IMG/VR virus record: IMGVR_UViG_3300031772_004865
Coordinates: 1 to 64,000 of that record
Source of the DNA: a virus
Reading direction: 5' to 3' (one strand)
Length of the DNA: 64,000 nt
In this document: positions 33,415 to 41,633 of the stretch, piece by piece
Layout: every line of letters starts with the position of its first letter
How positions within the stretch are numbered: position 1 is the first letter of the stretch
Notes under the pieces: generated by a model
What the model was told of the DNA's origin: nothing
Seen by the model: only the letters and a program-made list of their open reading frames with translations
Databases searched by the model: none
Program-made: the position numbers and the translations under genes

Positions 33415-34148
33415 TTTATTTCCTTGAAATTTTTTAAAATACTATTTATAATTGCAATTCCCCCCTGTACCATCTTCTGCCCTTCCATTTTCTTAGGTAA
33501 TTCCAAAGCTAAAGAATATTTTATTCCTAATTTTTCTAAAAATCCTTCTACTCCAATATCATACTTGGGAGGAATAATAACTCCATTTTTTAATGGTGTT
33601 TTATAAATTGTTTTTGATTTAAGATAAGGAATAATATTATCATTTTCTATTAATGCTTTTTCTGCTATCAAAGGAAGATTTTCAGATTTATGTTCATAAC
33701 AATAAACTTCACTCTTTCCTGTATCTCCATGTATATCTAAAATTAAATCCGCAGTTCGTGGAAATTCTTCAAATAAAATAGCGAGTTCAGGTACTTTTGA
33801 ATTTTTCATAAAATGAGTATCATTGTTTGTTTCTTGTCTATTACCATTATTTCTATAATTTTTTTCATAACCATAAGGATTGCAAATTGGAAATACATAA
33901 TAATTAAAATCAGGAAACATTACAGGTTGTTTTAACCAATGTAATAAAACATTAATTGCATAATATTCTTCTCCATGATGCCCACCTGTTAAGATTACAG
34001 TTTTCTGTGCCATCTTAGAAACTAATTTCAATACTAACATTGGATAAATTTTATCATAAGAAACATATCCCATAATCTCAATTTTATATGGAAGATTAAG
34101 GTTGATTATTTCAGTTACGAGTTTGTTATATGACCTTACTGTTTTCAT
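33411..34148 (-). CDS. M14-type zinc carboxypeptidase / desuccinylase-like
   Basis: A 245-residue zinc hydrolase. TGGHHGEE (55-61) carries the HxxE ligands, ICNPYGYEKNYRNN matches the NPDG...R substrate region, DIHGD holds the third His, and LALELP gives the catalytic Glu. This order matches M14 carboxypeptidases and the related AstE/AspA acyl-aminoacyl hydrolases. It could trim peptides or peptidoglycan stems. An endonuclease gene separates it from the amidoligase, with four-base overlaps on each side. Confidence 0.8.
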   Translation of the reverse strand: MKTVRSYNKLVTEIINLNLPYKIEIMGYVSYDKIYPMLVLKLVSKMAQKTVILTGGHHGEEYYAINVLLHWLKQPVMFPDFNYYVFPICNPYGYEKNYRNNGNRQETNNDTHFMKNSKVPELAILFEEFPRTADLILDIHGDTGKSEVYCYEHKSENLPLIAEKALIENDNIIPYLKSKTIYKTPLKNGVIIPPKYDIGVEGFLEKLGIKYSLALELPKKMEGQKMVQGGIAIINSILKNFKEIK

Positions 34149-34825
34149 AATATCTTTAACGATTGTAATTTTATTTTATTTAATATATCTATTTTTATTT
34201 TTGGATATAATTTTCTAAATAAATTGAATTTATTTTGTGCGTCATCTCTCCAATAACCTTTTATCTCAATATAAGTATTTATTTTCGGAAGATAAAAATC
34301 TGGAGTATAAGTACAGTTACCTAAATCAAAGGTTTTAGATTCGTATTGCCATTTAATTTTGTTTTTATCTAACCACTTGGCATAAGCAACTTCCCATGTA
34401 CTGCGCATTAAAATATTCTTATATTTAATTCTTTTTCCATGAGTGGCAACTCTGCCAAACATTGTAGCATTTTTTCCTACTGCAAATTTATACCAACATT
34501 CCTGACATCTCGTATATTGGGTTGCAATTATTTTTTTACAATCTATACAATGATTAATAAGATGTTTTCTTCTTTTTTGATTCCGTAATGTTAAATCGGG
34601 TCTTTTTTTACCTTTCATAGGATTTTCATCTATTTCATAAGCACATTGTCGGCATCTTTGTTTTCCATATAAAAATGTACCCAAACTTATTTCATTTTTA
34701 TGACAAATAATACAATAATGTTTTGTTTTTCCTCTTTTATGAGCAAATTTATTAGAACAAATTTTACAATATCCTAATATAGACCATTTAGTTATTTCTT
34801 TTTTACAAATTTTACATTTTTTCAT
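34145..34825 (-). CDS. Putative homing endonuclease, PD-(D/E)XK type with zinc ribbons (copy 2)
   Basis: A 226-residue paralogue of 2006-2635. Zinc-ribbon pairs (CKICKKE, YCKICS, YCIICHK, CRQC, CIDCKK, RCQEC) precede MRSTWEVAYAKWLDK and the TYTPDFYLP...YIEIKGYW nuclease core, which is nearly identical to copy 1 in that region. It sits between amidoligase and M14 peptidase genes, which may have been neighbours before insertion. Confidence 0.75.
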   Translation of the reverse strand: MKKCKICKKEITKWSILGYCKICSNKFAHKRGKTKHYCIICHKNEISLGTFLYGKQRCRQCAYEIDENPMKGKKRPDLTLRNQKRRKHLINHCIDCKKIIATQYTRCQECWYKFAVGKNATMFGRVATHGKRIKYKNILMRSTWEVAYAKWLDKNKIKWQYESKTFDLGNCTYTPDFYLPKINTYIEIKGYWRDDAQNKFNLFRKLYPKIKIDILNKIKLQSLKIL

Positions 34826-35520
34826 TCTCGTTCCAATGATTCTTTTACAAAATTAAGAGTAAAATAAATTCTATCTTTTAGTTCTTTATAATTAAGTGTT
34901 GCTGTATATAGTCGAAATTCAAGAGTTCCATAATCAGACTTTTTTAAATGTGAAGCATTTAAACTCATATATTTTTCGTCAAGATAAGAATATCCACTAA
35001 AAGACCAATCTTCAGTATTAGTACGGAAATCATGTATTTGTTTTTCTGTTAATTTGGTAAGATTTTCTCTTGGTAGTAATTTACATGTCGATTCCATTCT
35101 ATTTTTATCTATTTTAAATCTTTTAATAAAAAATCTTTGCTTATGTACAAATTCTTTTATAATTTCTAATATTTGTTTATCGGTTAAATTTTTAACATTC
35201 ACATGAATATGTAAACCACATGTTTTTCCAATTTTAGCTCGATGTACTCGCAAAAGAGCCAATATTTCTTTAAGTTGAAGTAAAGTTTCTTCATTATAAT
35301 AAAGTTTGTTACTATCTTTTGGTTTTATTTCCAAACCATTTTCTAAACTTCCATCAAAATCTGTCCACCAACCCCGAAGGGTTCTGTTTCTTTCAATAAG
35401 TTTTTGACTATCTTTACTTATAGGTAATTCCACTTCGATTTCTGGAGCAAATCTAATAGATTCAATTTTAATTAATTTAATTTTATCTTTTTTATTTATT
35501 TTATTCTGTTTTCTTTTCAT
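34822..35520 (-). CDS. Amidoligase family protein (COOH-NH2 ligase)
   Basis: A 232-residue protein with APEIEVELPI, GWWTDFDGSLENGLEIKP, CGLHIHVNV and a C-terminal GTLEFRLYTATLN. The DxSL...E, GxHxHV and GTxEFR landmarks are those of the glutamine-synthetase-fold amidoligase family (Amidoligase_2). These enzymes join a carboxyl to an amine with ATP, for peptide tags or small peptides. The substrate is unknown; the M14 peptidase two genes away might reverse or trim the linkage. Confidence 0.75.
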   Translation of the reverse strand: MKRKQNKINKKDKIKLIKIESIRFAPEIEVELPISKDSQKLIERNRTLRGWWTDFDGSLENGLEIKPKDSNKLYYNEETLLQLKEILALLRVHRAKIGKTCGLHIHVNVKNLTDKQILEIIKEFVHKQRFFIKRFKIDKNRMESTCKLLPRENLTKLTEKQIHDFRTNTEDWSFSGYSYLDEKYMSLNASHLKKSDYGTLEFRLYTATLNYKELKDRIYFTLNFVKESLERE

Positions 35521-35762
35521 TATTTTTCCTGTCTTACTCTAAGAAAATTTCCCAAAGCACACGCTAAAGCGTAATCCATAATCATTATATTTGAATTTTT
35601 ATCCTTAAATGCCACATCCAAAATTAATAAATAAATAGTCATGTAAATAAACATAAGAAGGGAAGATAAATATTTTTGTTTTTTATTGGCAGAAAGATTC
35701 CATCCAGTATAAAGATAAGTTTCTATAGTGCCAAAAATAAATATTCCTAATATTTTAATCAT
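35520..35762 (-). CDS. Small membrane protein
   Basis: An 80-residue protein with two or three hydrophobic helices (ILGIFIFGTIETYLY, SLLMFIYMTIYLLIL, YALACALGNFLR). ETYLYTGW and the ALACALGNFLR end recall small conserved membrane proteins of phages and bacteria. Role unknown. Confidence 0.55.
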   Translation of the reverse strand: MIKILGIFIFGTIETYLYTGWNLSANKKQKYLSSLLMFIYMTIYLLILDVAFKDKNSNIMIMDYALACALGNFLRVRQEK

Positions 35763-36039
35763 TTTCTTTCTTTATTTTCTGTGCCAAGTTAATCAAGTCG
35801 TGGTCTATTCTGTGTAATTCTTGTAAATCTTCTTCTATTTGATTTTTAGTAAAACTTTGTACTTTATGTCTTATAAGAATACAATCCAATTCATCAATTA
35901 ATCCTTCTACTTCCATTACAATTTCTCCTATTCTTTTAGCATCATTATAAAATTCAACATAATTAGGATTGCAAGATTGATAAGGTATTCCTAATTTTTT
36001 ACAAATTTCGACAATAGTAGCACTAATATTTTTATCCAT
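35755..36039 (-). CDS. Hypothetical coiled-coil protein
   Basis: A 94-residue acidic helical protein with heptads in the C-terminal half (EEDLQELHRIDHDLINLAQKI). No family recognised. It overlaps the membrane-protein gene by eight bases. Confidence 0.55.
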   Translation of the reverse strand: MDKNISATIVEICKKLGIPYQSCNPNYVEFYNDAKRIGEIVMEVEGLIDELDCILIRHKVQSFTKNQIEEDLQELHRIDHDLINLAQKIKKEND

Positions 36040-36381
36040 CTATTCCACATCCCCATTTTGGTCGCATTTGAGGTCTTCATACTTCGCAATTTCATCATTA
36101 TAACTTGCACAAATATCTAACAAATCGTCGACTTCAATATTTAATCTTCTTTTAATTTCTACATAACATCTTATTAGTGCACCTGTCATGTCATTGTATT
36201 TTTGATAGTTTATTTTCTCTCCAGCAAAAAATTGACCTATAAAACATTCAATTACACTTTTATCAACTCCACAATGTTTAACATAAAAAAATATCTGATA
36301 ATTAAGTTCCCCTGCTGTTAATGCAGGTTCTCCATTTCTTAATTTCTCACGTCTATCTGATTTAGATTCAATGTAAGGCAA
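36040..36381 (-). CDS. Conserved phage protein (DUF6899-like)
   Basis: A 113-residue helical protein with REKLRNGEPALTAGELNYQIFFYVKHC, ALIRCYVEIKRRL and KYEDLKCDQNGDVE. The GELNYxI...YxxxxRR...YEDxKxxxNGDV pattern is one I associate with a widespread phage family of unknown function. The family name is from memory and should be checked. Confidence 0.6.
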   Translation of the reverse strand: MPYIESKSDRREKLRNGEPALTAGELNYQIFFYVKHCGVDKSVIECFIGQFFAGEKINYQKYNDMTGALIRCYVEIKRRLNIEVDDLLDICASYNDEIAKYEDLKCDQNGDVE

Positions 36382-36382
36382 T

Positions 36383-36766
36383 TTACTTTCCTCCTAATTC
36401 TTTTAATAAATCATCAAAAGTTTCTTTTCTTATTTGACCATCTTTATAAAAATTTTGCCAAAAATGTCTCCTCATTTGTCGAGAAATTCCTTGCTTCTGC
36501 ATTTTGGTATCTAAATATTGTAACATTTTTAGGCATCGTTGGAGGTCTTTTTTAATTTGATTATAATTATCGTATTGTTTTTTTTGTTTTTGAAATTCAG
36601 GGTCAAATTGTCTAAATAATTCTTTATAGAGTTTTAATAATTCCAAAAAATATGATTTCCCTAATGCTTGAAAAAATCTTACTAATTCATTTAACTTTCT
36701 TTTTTTCTTTAATTCAACCCTAAGATACCTTAATAATCCTAAATGTAATTGAACTATTCTAAACAT
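36383..36766 (-). CDS. Hypothetical basic helical protein
   Basis: A 127-residue lysine/arginine-rich protein with long helices and GISRQMRRHFWQNFYKDGQIRKETF near the end. The ATG chosen has AAAGGAGAGAA upstream; a longer frame runs into the preceding gene. The MRRxFWxxFxxxGxxRxxTF end looks conserved. It may bind nucleic acid. Confidence 0.55.
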   Translation of the reverse strand: MFRIVQLHLGLLRYLRVELKKKRKLNELVRFFQALGKSYFLELLKLYKELFRQFDPEFQKQKKQYDNYNQIKKDLQRCLKMLQYLDTKMQKQGISRQMRRHFWQNFYKDGQIRKETFDDLLKELGGK

Positions 36767-36914
36767 TTCTCTCCTTTGCTTCTTTTTCTTTAATCTCTCG
36801 GCACCTATCACATATTCCTACAGTAATTATCTTCCCTTCATGTTTGACTTGAATTGGTCTCATAACTGAAATGGGAAGTGATAATCCGCAAACTATACAT
36901 TGTTTAAATTGCAT
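36759..36914 (-). CDS. Small zinc-ribbon protein
   Basis: A 51-residue frame with QCIVCGLSL and CDRCREIK, the two halves of a zinc ribbon, separated by a beta hairpin. Its end overlaps the start of the basic helical gene by eight bases. Function unknown. Confidence 0.55.
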   Translation of the reverse strand: MQFKQCIVCGLSLPISVMRPIQVKHEGKIITVGICDRCREIKEKEAKERNV

Positions 36915-36917
36915 TAT

Positions 36918-37139
36918 TTATCCTTTTGTATAATTTTTATATCTTTTTTCAGGTTCAACGCATTTTAGGAGATAAATTGCAATTTCAATATGTTCTGGAA
37001 TTTGATATCTTAAATTCGTTAAAGTATCAGCATAATCTCGAAAATTCTTTAATGCTTCTTGAACTTGTTCATAAGTATATCCTGAAGTTTCAATACTAAT
37101 TACAATACCATTATAAATTAATTTTTTATTATCGTTCAT
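36918..37139 (-). CDS. Small hypothetical protein
   Basis: A 73-residue protein with a helix-rich sequence and no cysteine pair apart from one Cys. Its ATG overlaps the preceding stop (ATGA). Not recognised. Confidence 0.5.
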   Translation of the reverse strand: MNDNKKLIYNGIVISIETSGYTYEQVQEALKNFRDYADTLTNLRYQIPEHIEIAIYLLKCVEPEKRYKNYTKG

Positions 37140-37276
37140 TCTTTCTCCTTACAATTATCGCACTTATTTTTTTCTCTATACATACAAGGATTTAAAATAT
37201 TTTGTGGTTTATAAAATAAGCAATCCTCGCACAATTGTTCACTTACTTCTCTTTTCTTTTCTGGACAGTATCTCAT
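37136..37276 (-). CDS. Small cysteine-rich protein
   Basis: A 46-residue protein with six cysteines (YCPEKKRE, CEDCLFYK, PCMY, CDNCKEK), consistent with zinc or Fe-S binding. It ends in an ATGA overlap. The layout resembles the frameshifted mini-gene at 33305-33414. Confidence 0.55.
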   Translation of the reverse strand: MRYCPEKKREVSEQLCEDCLFYKPQNILNPCMYREKNKCDNCKEKE

Positions 37277-37277
37277 T

Positions 37278-37937
37278 TTAAAATTTCCATTTTCCAAATA
37301 ATCCTATTCTATTATCTCCACAATATCCTTTTCCATATCCTATCATTATATCAAAATTATCTGTAATATTATATCCGACTCCTAAATATGCTCCTAAATT
37401 AGTCAAAAATGCATTAGCATTAGCCTTGAAAAATTTAAAAAAATCTATACCTGCTCCTGCTTCAAATCCTGTTTTTTTCTCTCCTAAGCTTCCTCCTGCG
37501 GTTACAAAAGGTTTTAAATGAAATCCATAGGGTCTCAAATTTTTCTTTAGATTCTCAAAATCTTTTACTGTCAATTTCTTTAATATTGTTTTCTTATCAC
37601 TATCTAAAATTTCCATCGTTCCATCTTTTAAAATATGTAAATAATGGTCATTTAAACTTACTATTTCTTCTTTTCCATGCCAATCTAAGACAGGTTGAAC
37701 TCCTTGATGTCCTTGCCAATATCCATAACCAAAAATACCTAATGCAATTATTGCTATAACAATTGCTGTCTTAATAAAATGAGTTAATAATTTCATAGGT
37801 TGTAGGTCATAACTTAATTTATTTTTTATAGGTCTCGAATCGTAAGAAGATTGGGGAATTAAAGTTTTTTTCAATGCTAATAATTCTTTAACCTTATTAT
37901 CAATTTCTTCAGGTGTAGGTTTGATTTCTTCGGGCAT
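37278..37937 (-). CDS. Membrane-anchored protein with glycine-rich beta domain
   Basis: A 219-residue protein. The N-terminal 48 residues are charged, a membrane segment follows (FIKTAIVIAIIALGIFGYGYW, about 54-74), and the C-terminal part alternates strands and glycines (TAGGSLGEKKTGFEAGAG, LGAYLGVGYNITDNFDIMIGYGKGY), like outer-membrane or beta-barrel proteins. There is no cleavable signal peptide. Its location suggests a periplasmic or envelope-spanning role. Confidence 0.6.
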   Translation of the reverse strand: MPEEIKPTPEEIDNKVKELLALKKTLIPQSSYDSRPIKNKLSYDLQPMKLLTHFIKTAIVIAIIALGIFGYGYWQGHQGVQPVLDWHGKEEIVSLNDHYLHILKDGTMEILDSDKKTILKKLTVKDFENLKKNLRPYGFHLKPFVTAGGSLGEKKTGFEAGAGIDFFKFFKANANAFLTNLGAYLGVGYNITDNFDIMIGYGKGYCGDNRIGLFGKWKF

Positions 37938-37938
37938 T

Positions 37939-38016
37939 TTAATCTCCTCTTTTTCTAATATAAATCAAATATCCAATACAAATTATTACTATTACTACTT
38001 CATACCATTTAATCAT
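37939..38016 (-). CDS. Very small membrane peptide
   Basis: A 25-residue frame with one hydrophobic segment (EVVIVIICIGYLIYI) and a basic tail. Overlaps the previous stop. Too short to classify; translation is plausible from the spacing. Confidence 0.4.
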   Translation of the reverse strand: MIKWYEVVIVIICIGYLIYIRKRGD

Positions 38017-38216
38017 TTTACTCCTTTTAATAATCCAATATAGTAATCTAATGGTTTTAGTTCTTTTCTTTTTACTTCTTGTTTGGTATTTGGATTGATT
38101 TTATTTGGATGATTTTCTCTTTCTAATAAAAGTTTTTCATACCATTCAGTTAATTTATTTATTTTATTTTGATAACAAGATAAACTTCTTTCTTTACCTA
38201 TTCCTCGTTCAGCCAT
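38013..38216 (-). CDS. Small hypothetical protein
   Basis: A 67-residue basic helical protein with an Asn/Pro-rich middle. No motif. It sits immediately downstream of an HNH gene. Confidence 0.5.
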   Translation of the reverse strand: MAERGIGKERSLSCYQNKINKLTEWYEKLLLERENHPNKINPNTKQEVKRKELKPLDYYIGLLKGVK

Positions 38217-38223
38217 TTTGCTC

Positions 38224-39018
38224 CTAATTTAAAAGTGAGGCGTAAAGGTTCTTTTTTGAATTACCTTTATTATTAACATTATTTTGGTAAAGAACGACAT
38301 CTACGCCTCGATTAATTTTATTCCTTATTAGATTAGTATAAAATTCTTGCCAATAAGTTCTGTTATAGTTGGCTTTTACATTACAACTTAAACATAAAGT
38401 AATTAAATTATTTTCTTTACAATTTTGTTTATTGTAATCTATATGATGAACATGTAATATTTGACCATTAACTATCAAATGTTCCTCTTCAGTCATACCG
38501 CAGTTTTGACAAATGTGATTATCTCTTTGTCTAATAGATTCTTTCAATTCATCTGTAAATTCAATAGTATATGGTAAATAACTTCTCCCATCAATCCAAT
38601 TATGATTTAACTTTCCTGTTAAATGGATATCATACATAGGATTATTATTACCTTCCATTTGAATACTATGATATTTATCTGCACATTCTCTACATCTTAT
38701 TGCTTTATAATCTTGAATTTCTTTACCACATTCGCAAAAATGCTTCTTTAATGTTTCTCCTATTTTAAAATTGGCATTATTTTCTGGTATTTGAGACCAT
38801 TTAACATAGCATTTCCAACATCTCTTTGCATTATAATTATTTAATTCTTTATTGCAATCAATGCATTTAGGCTTACCTGTTTTAAAATTAGGATGAAATT
38901 TGCCTTTTACAATAATTTTTGCAATATTTTTTAAATAACATTGTTTACAATATTTACCTTCTTGATATTGAGCATGTCTACCTAACTCTTTTTTACAAAT
39001 TGAGCAATACTTTTTCAT
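38224..39018 (-). CDS. HNH homing endonuclease with zinc-ribbon array
   Basis: A 264-residue protein with tandem ribbons (CSICKKELGRHAQY, CIDCNKELNNYNAKRCWKC, CECGKEIQDYKAIRCREC) and a C-terminal HNH core CQNCGMTEEEH...LHVHHIDYNKQNCKENNLITLC. The last 90 residues are close to those of the 61369-62013 gene, including NRTYWQ(E/K)FY, which points to a recent duplication. It overlaps the phosphoesterase gene by four bases. Confidence 0.82.
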   Translation of the reverse strand: MKKYCSICKKELGRHAQYQEGKYCKQCYLKNIAKIIVKGKFHPNFKTGKPKCIDCNKELNNYNAKRCWKCYVKWSQIPENNANFKIGETLKKHFCECGKEIQDYKAIRCRECADKYHSIQMEGNNNPMYDIHLTGKLNHNWIDGRSYLPYTIEFTDELKESIRQRDNHICQNCGMTEEEHLIVNGQILHVHHIDYNKQNCKENNLITLCLSCNVKANYNRTYWQEFYTNLIRNKINRGVDVVLYQNNVNNKGNSKKNLYASLLN

Positions 39019-40034
39019 TTAATTTTTTCTCCTAAATCTACAAAATATATGAATGTAGTTACTCTTTGTTCATTAACCCCAAAAACTATTTGAATTGGTT
39101 CACTATGTTTTGCCATAGAATCAGATAAACTATCTCCTCCAACTGTCGACCCTCCTCTTATAACTCGCACATTATCACAATCACTAATTGCAGCGTGATG
39201 ATAATGACCATAGATAATTCCTTCAACATTGTATTGCCTTGCCCATTCATTTATTTTTACTCTACCAGCAGCAGAATCTACTTGTTCTGGGCATATATGT
39301 CTCATCAGAAATTTATGCCCCCTAATATCAAATACAATATGTTCTGTTTCCGCAAATTTAATTTGTAATTTCGGATTTTTTAGAACTAATTTACTCCAAA
39401 AATCTAATATTTCGTAAACCATTAAATCCCAATTACTCGCAACATCTGTATCTTTTGCTGTTCTTCCATGATTTCCTCTAATTCCTATTACTCGAACTGG
39501 TAAATTTCTTTTTAATAAAGATACTATTAATTTTGTAAGAACATCAATGACTAACATGACTTGGGCTGGAGGAGCTACTTCTTGTTCAAATGCTTGGGTT
39601 AGATAAATATTTTCTCCATTGCATAAATCTCCATTCAATAACAGAATTACTTCTTTAATAGGAACACCTTTACTAATATTATTATCCAGTAATTTTAAAA
39701 TTTGTTCACATAAACGATTGATTCTATTCCTAAAAATTTCTTCATTATAAATTATTTCTCCCTCTTGATTTTTTACGATTTTTCCAGCATGAAAATCTGT
39801 AAGTTGAATTACAAGTGTATCTCCTTTAATATCAATCTTACTTTGTGTTGCAGGTTTATAAGGAGTTACTTCTGCTAATTCTTCTTTTAAAGATTGAATA
39901 ATTAATTTAGATAAATCCACTTTTTCTTTTTTATTAGGTTTAATTTCTTTACTTTCTGTAAATTTAGAATAACAAGGTCTACATCTCATTGCTTGAGGAT
40001 GAATTTTAACTCCACAATCAATACATTTATTCAT
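39015..40034 (-). CDS. Metallophosphoesterase with N-terminal zinc ribbon
   Basis: A 339-residue protein. Residues 2-25 are a zinc ribbon (CIDCGVKIHPQAMRCRPC) of the kind found in the neighbouring homing endonucleases; then a phage metallophosphoesterase: LTDFHAGK, LLNGDLCNGE, GIRGNHGR, MRHICPE and YGHYHH in order. The family may act on nucleic-acid or nucleotide phosphates. The start with the better-spaced GGAG site is used. The ribbon looks acquired. Confidence 0.82.
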   Translation of the reverse strand: MNKCIDCGVKIHPQAMRCRPCYSKFTESKEIKPNKKEKVDLSKLIIQSLKEELAEVTPYKPATQSKIDIKGDTLVIQLTDFHAGKIVKNQEGEIIYNEEIFRNRINRLCEQILKLLDNNISKGVPIKEVILLLNGDLCNGENIYLTQAFEQEVAPPAQVMLVIDVLTKLIVSLLKRNLPVRVIGIRGNHGRTAKDTDVASNWDLMVYEILDFWSKLVLKNPKLQIKFAETEHIVFDIRGHKFLMRHICPEQVDSAAGRVKINEWARQYNVEGIIYGHYHHAAISDCDNVRVIRGGSTVGGDSLSDSMAKHSEPIQIVFGVNEQRVTTFIYFVDLGEKIK

Positions 40035-40054
40035 CTTAATCATCTCCTCTAATT

Positions 40055-40234
40055 TTATTTGAAAATCTTTGCTCCATAAAAAATAAATGTATTTACTAAT
40101 GCTAATCCTAAATTAATAATTGTTAGGCTCCACATACTTGGATTTTTTAAAGATAATATCAAACAACAAATCCCTGCAATTAAAAATCCTAAAACTGTTA
40201 TAGGTTGAACAAAAGTTAAAATAGTTTGTATCAT
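40055..40234 (-). CDS. Small two-helix membrane protein
   Basis: A 59-residue protein with two hydrophobic helices (TVLGFLIAGICCLILSL and TIINLGLALVNTFIFYGA). Its size and topology are compatible with a holin or membrane-anchored small protein, but no lysin lies nearby. The ATG was chosen after a GGAG nine bases upstream. Confidence 0.5.
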   Translation of the reverse strand: MIQTILTFVQPITVLGFLIAGICCLILSLKNPSMWSLTIINLGLALVNTFIFYGAKIFK

Positions 40235-40235
40235 T

Positions 40236-40436
40236 TTATTCTTCTCCAAAAAGTGAAGGATACAATTTCTTTATTCCAATTCCATAGATTTCACTTAATT
40301 TAACTAATTCTTCGTTAGTAGGCATAATCTTTCCAGTCTCCCATTTAGAAATTAAAGTATCAGATACTTTCATCATAGAAGCAACATCCCATTGAGTTAA
40401 TTTTTTTGATTTTCTATAAACTGATAAAAAATTCAT
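40236..40436 (-). CDS. Cro/C1-type helix-turn-helix regulator
   Basis: A 66-residue XRE-family protein: LTQWDVASMMKVSDTLISKWETGK is the DNA-binding helix-turn-helix. GAGGAGTAAC precedes the ATG. It is the first gene after the sigma-factor gene, behind a 165-base leader that contains the promoter-like element at 40564-40614, so it is well placed to control a transcription unit. Single-domain, Cro-like. Confidence 0.85.
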   Translation of the reverse strand: MNFLSVYRKSKKLTQWDVASMMKVSDTLISKWETGKIMPTNEELVKLSEIYGIGIKKLYPSLFGEE

Positions 40437-40563
40437 GTTACTCCTCAAAAAATCTTATTTGAATAAATTTGAACATAAAAAAACTTACAATCTTTAACAT
40501 TTATCATTATCTCATTTTGTTACTTCAAGCCTTTTTTGGCTCATCTTCATTCTCTTTGTCCTT

Positions 40564-40614
40564 CTATATACTATTAACGGAATTTTTGGCATTTTGTAAC
40601 ATTTATTTTTGTAT
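40564..40614 (-). promoter_or_regulatory. 51-bp element repeated upstream of the structured RNA
   Basis: On the minus strand this reads ATACAAAAATAAATGTTACAAAA, nine variable bases, then TTCCGTTAATAGTATATAG. The same blocks with the same spacing occur at 59152-59202 on the plus strand. It lies at the end of the sigma-factor gene (including its last three codons and stop) and in front of the Cro-like gene. The sequence does not fit an ordinary sigma-70 promoter well, so recognition by the phage sigma factor is a hypothesis. Confidence 0.6.
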
Positions 40615-41199
40615 CTTTTCTCTAATCCTTGCAACTATTCGAGATATAGTCATTTTTGTAACACCTAATTCTTCACCTATTTCCTCGTAACTAAGATTTA
40701 AGTTGCCTTGCTTTAAATTCCAAACTTCTTGTTCAATTTCTGTTAATTCAGGATAAAATTCTATTTTTACTTCTTCAGGAGTAGATATATTGTCTGCAAT
40801 ATTTACTTCTTCTTCTCCTTCATCATTTTCTACTGTCTTATAAATTGATTGTGTTTTAAAATGTTTATAAAATTCCATATCCATAAATTTTGGTTGCCAA
40901 TGTTGTTGTTCAAATCGACTATTTAGATAATGAGAAAATGGTGCTTTTGGTTTGAAATCATTTATCCATTCAATTATTTCTAAACTTAATTGTTGAATTA
41001 CATCATCTAATTCAACTTGTTTGGTATCTACTAATCTAAATTCAATACCTTGATATTTAAAACTTTGTTCAAAAAATACATACTTTGCTTTTTCCACAAT
41101 AGTTGGATAAAGTATTTTAAAAATCTGGTCTAAAATCTTTTTATCCTTTTTCTTTTTATATTGTTTTACTAATTGGTCTAATTCATTCAGTTTTTCCAT
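40603..41199 (-). CDS. Sigma-70-like RNA polymerase sigma factor
   Basis: A 198-residue protein with a region-2-like helical part (QVELDDVIQQLSLEIIEWINDF) and a C-terminal region 4 helix-turn-helix (LSYEEIGEELGVTKMTISRIVARIREKI). The size is that of compact phage or ECF-like sigma factors. It should direct host RNA polymerase to phage promoters of a later class. The 51-bp element that starts in its last codons is repeated before the structured RNA and plus-strand operon. Confidence 0.75.
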   Translation of the reverse strand: MEKLNELDQLVKQYKKKKDKKILDQIFKILYPTIVEKAKYVFFEQSFKYQGIEFRLVDTKQVELDDVIQQLSLEIIEWINDFKPKAPFSHYLNSRFEQQHWQPKFMDMEFYKHFKTQSIYKTVENDEGEEEVNIADNISTPEEVKIEFYPELTEIEQEVWNLKQGNLNLSYEEIGEELGVTKMTISRIVARIREKIQK

Positions 41200-41455
41200 T
41201 TTGTTCCTCCTTTAGTTTTTTTTGCCTTTCTATTTCATCTAAATTTAGGATTTTAAGTCCATTTTCTCTTAAATCTCCAACTATCAAATCTTTATCTTTT
41301 TCAGTTTCACCAAGATAGGTAACTTCTTCTTTATGTTTTTGTATGATTGTAATTAATTCTTTTTCAATACTATCTCCTGCTTTCTTTCCATTCTTCTGTG
41401 CGAGTTCTATCGCTTCTAAATATATTGAGATGTTCATTGCAAATAATTTATTCAT
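41183..41455 (-). CDS. Hypothetical protein
   Basis: A 90-residue helical acidic/basic protein without a recognised domain. It overlaps the sigma-factor start by 17 bases and the upstream gene by 8. Function unknown. Confidence 0.5.
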   Translation of the reverse strand: MNKLFAMNISIYLEAIELAQKNGKKAGDSIEKELITIIQKHKEEVTYLGETEKDKDLIVGDLRENGLKILNLDEIERQKKLKEEQNGKTE

Positions 41456-41633
41456 TTAGTTTTCCTTTTTTTCTTAATTCTTCTTCAAATTGTTGATGTT
41501 TTTGACAAGTTATCGGAATAAATAAATTTCCTTTTTCTATTTCAAAACTTTTTCTACAATTATTCTGGCATCTTTTATTCTTTTCATTTATATAAAAACA
41601 TTGATTTAATTTTTCCCACCAATAATCTCTCAT
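41448..41633 (-). CDS. Small cysteine-containing protein
   Basis: A 61-residue protein with CFYINEKNKRCQNNCRK and TCQKH, likely one zinc site. Overlaps neighbours on both sides. Confidence 0.5.
   Translation of the reverse strand: MRDYWWEKLNQCFYINEKNKRCQNNCRKSFEIEKGNLFIPITCQKHQQFEEELRKKGKLNE

Noticed and set aside
40527-40540. AGCCTTTTTTGGCT inverted repeat as a terminator of the sigma gene
   Set aside because: Only a 4-bp stem with no following T-run on the minus strand.
40441-40563. Two short leader frames (12 and 20 codons) before the Cro-like gene
   Set aside because: No convincing ribosome site; the stretch is better read as an untranslated leader.
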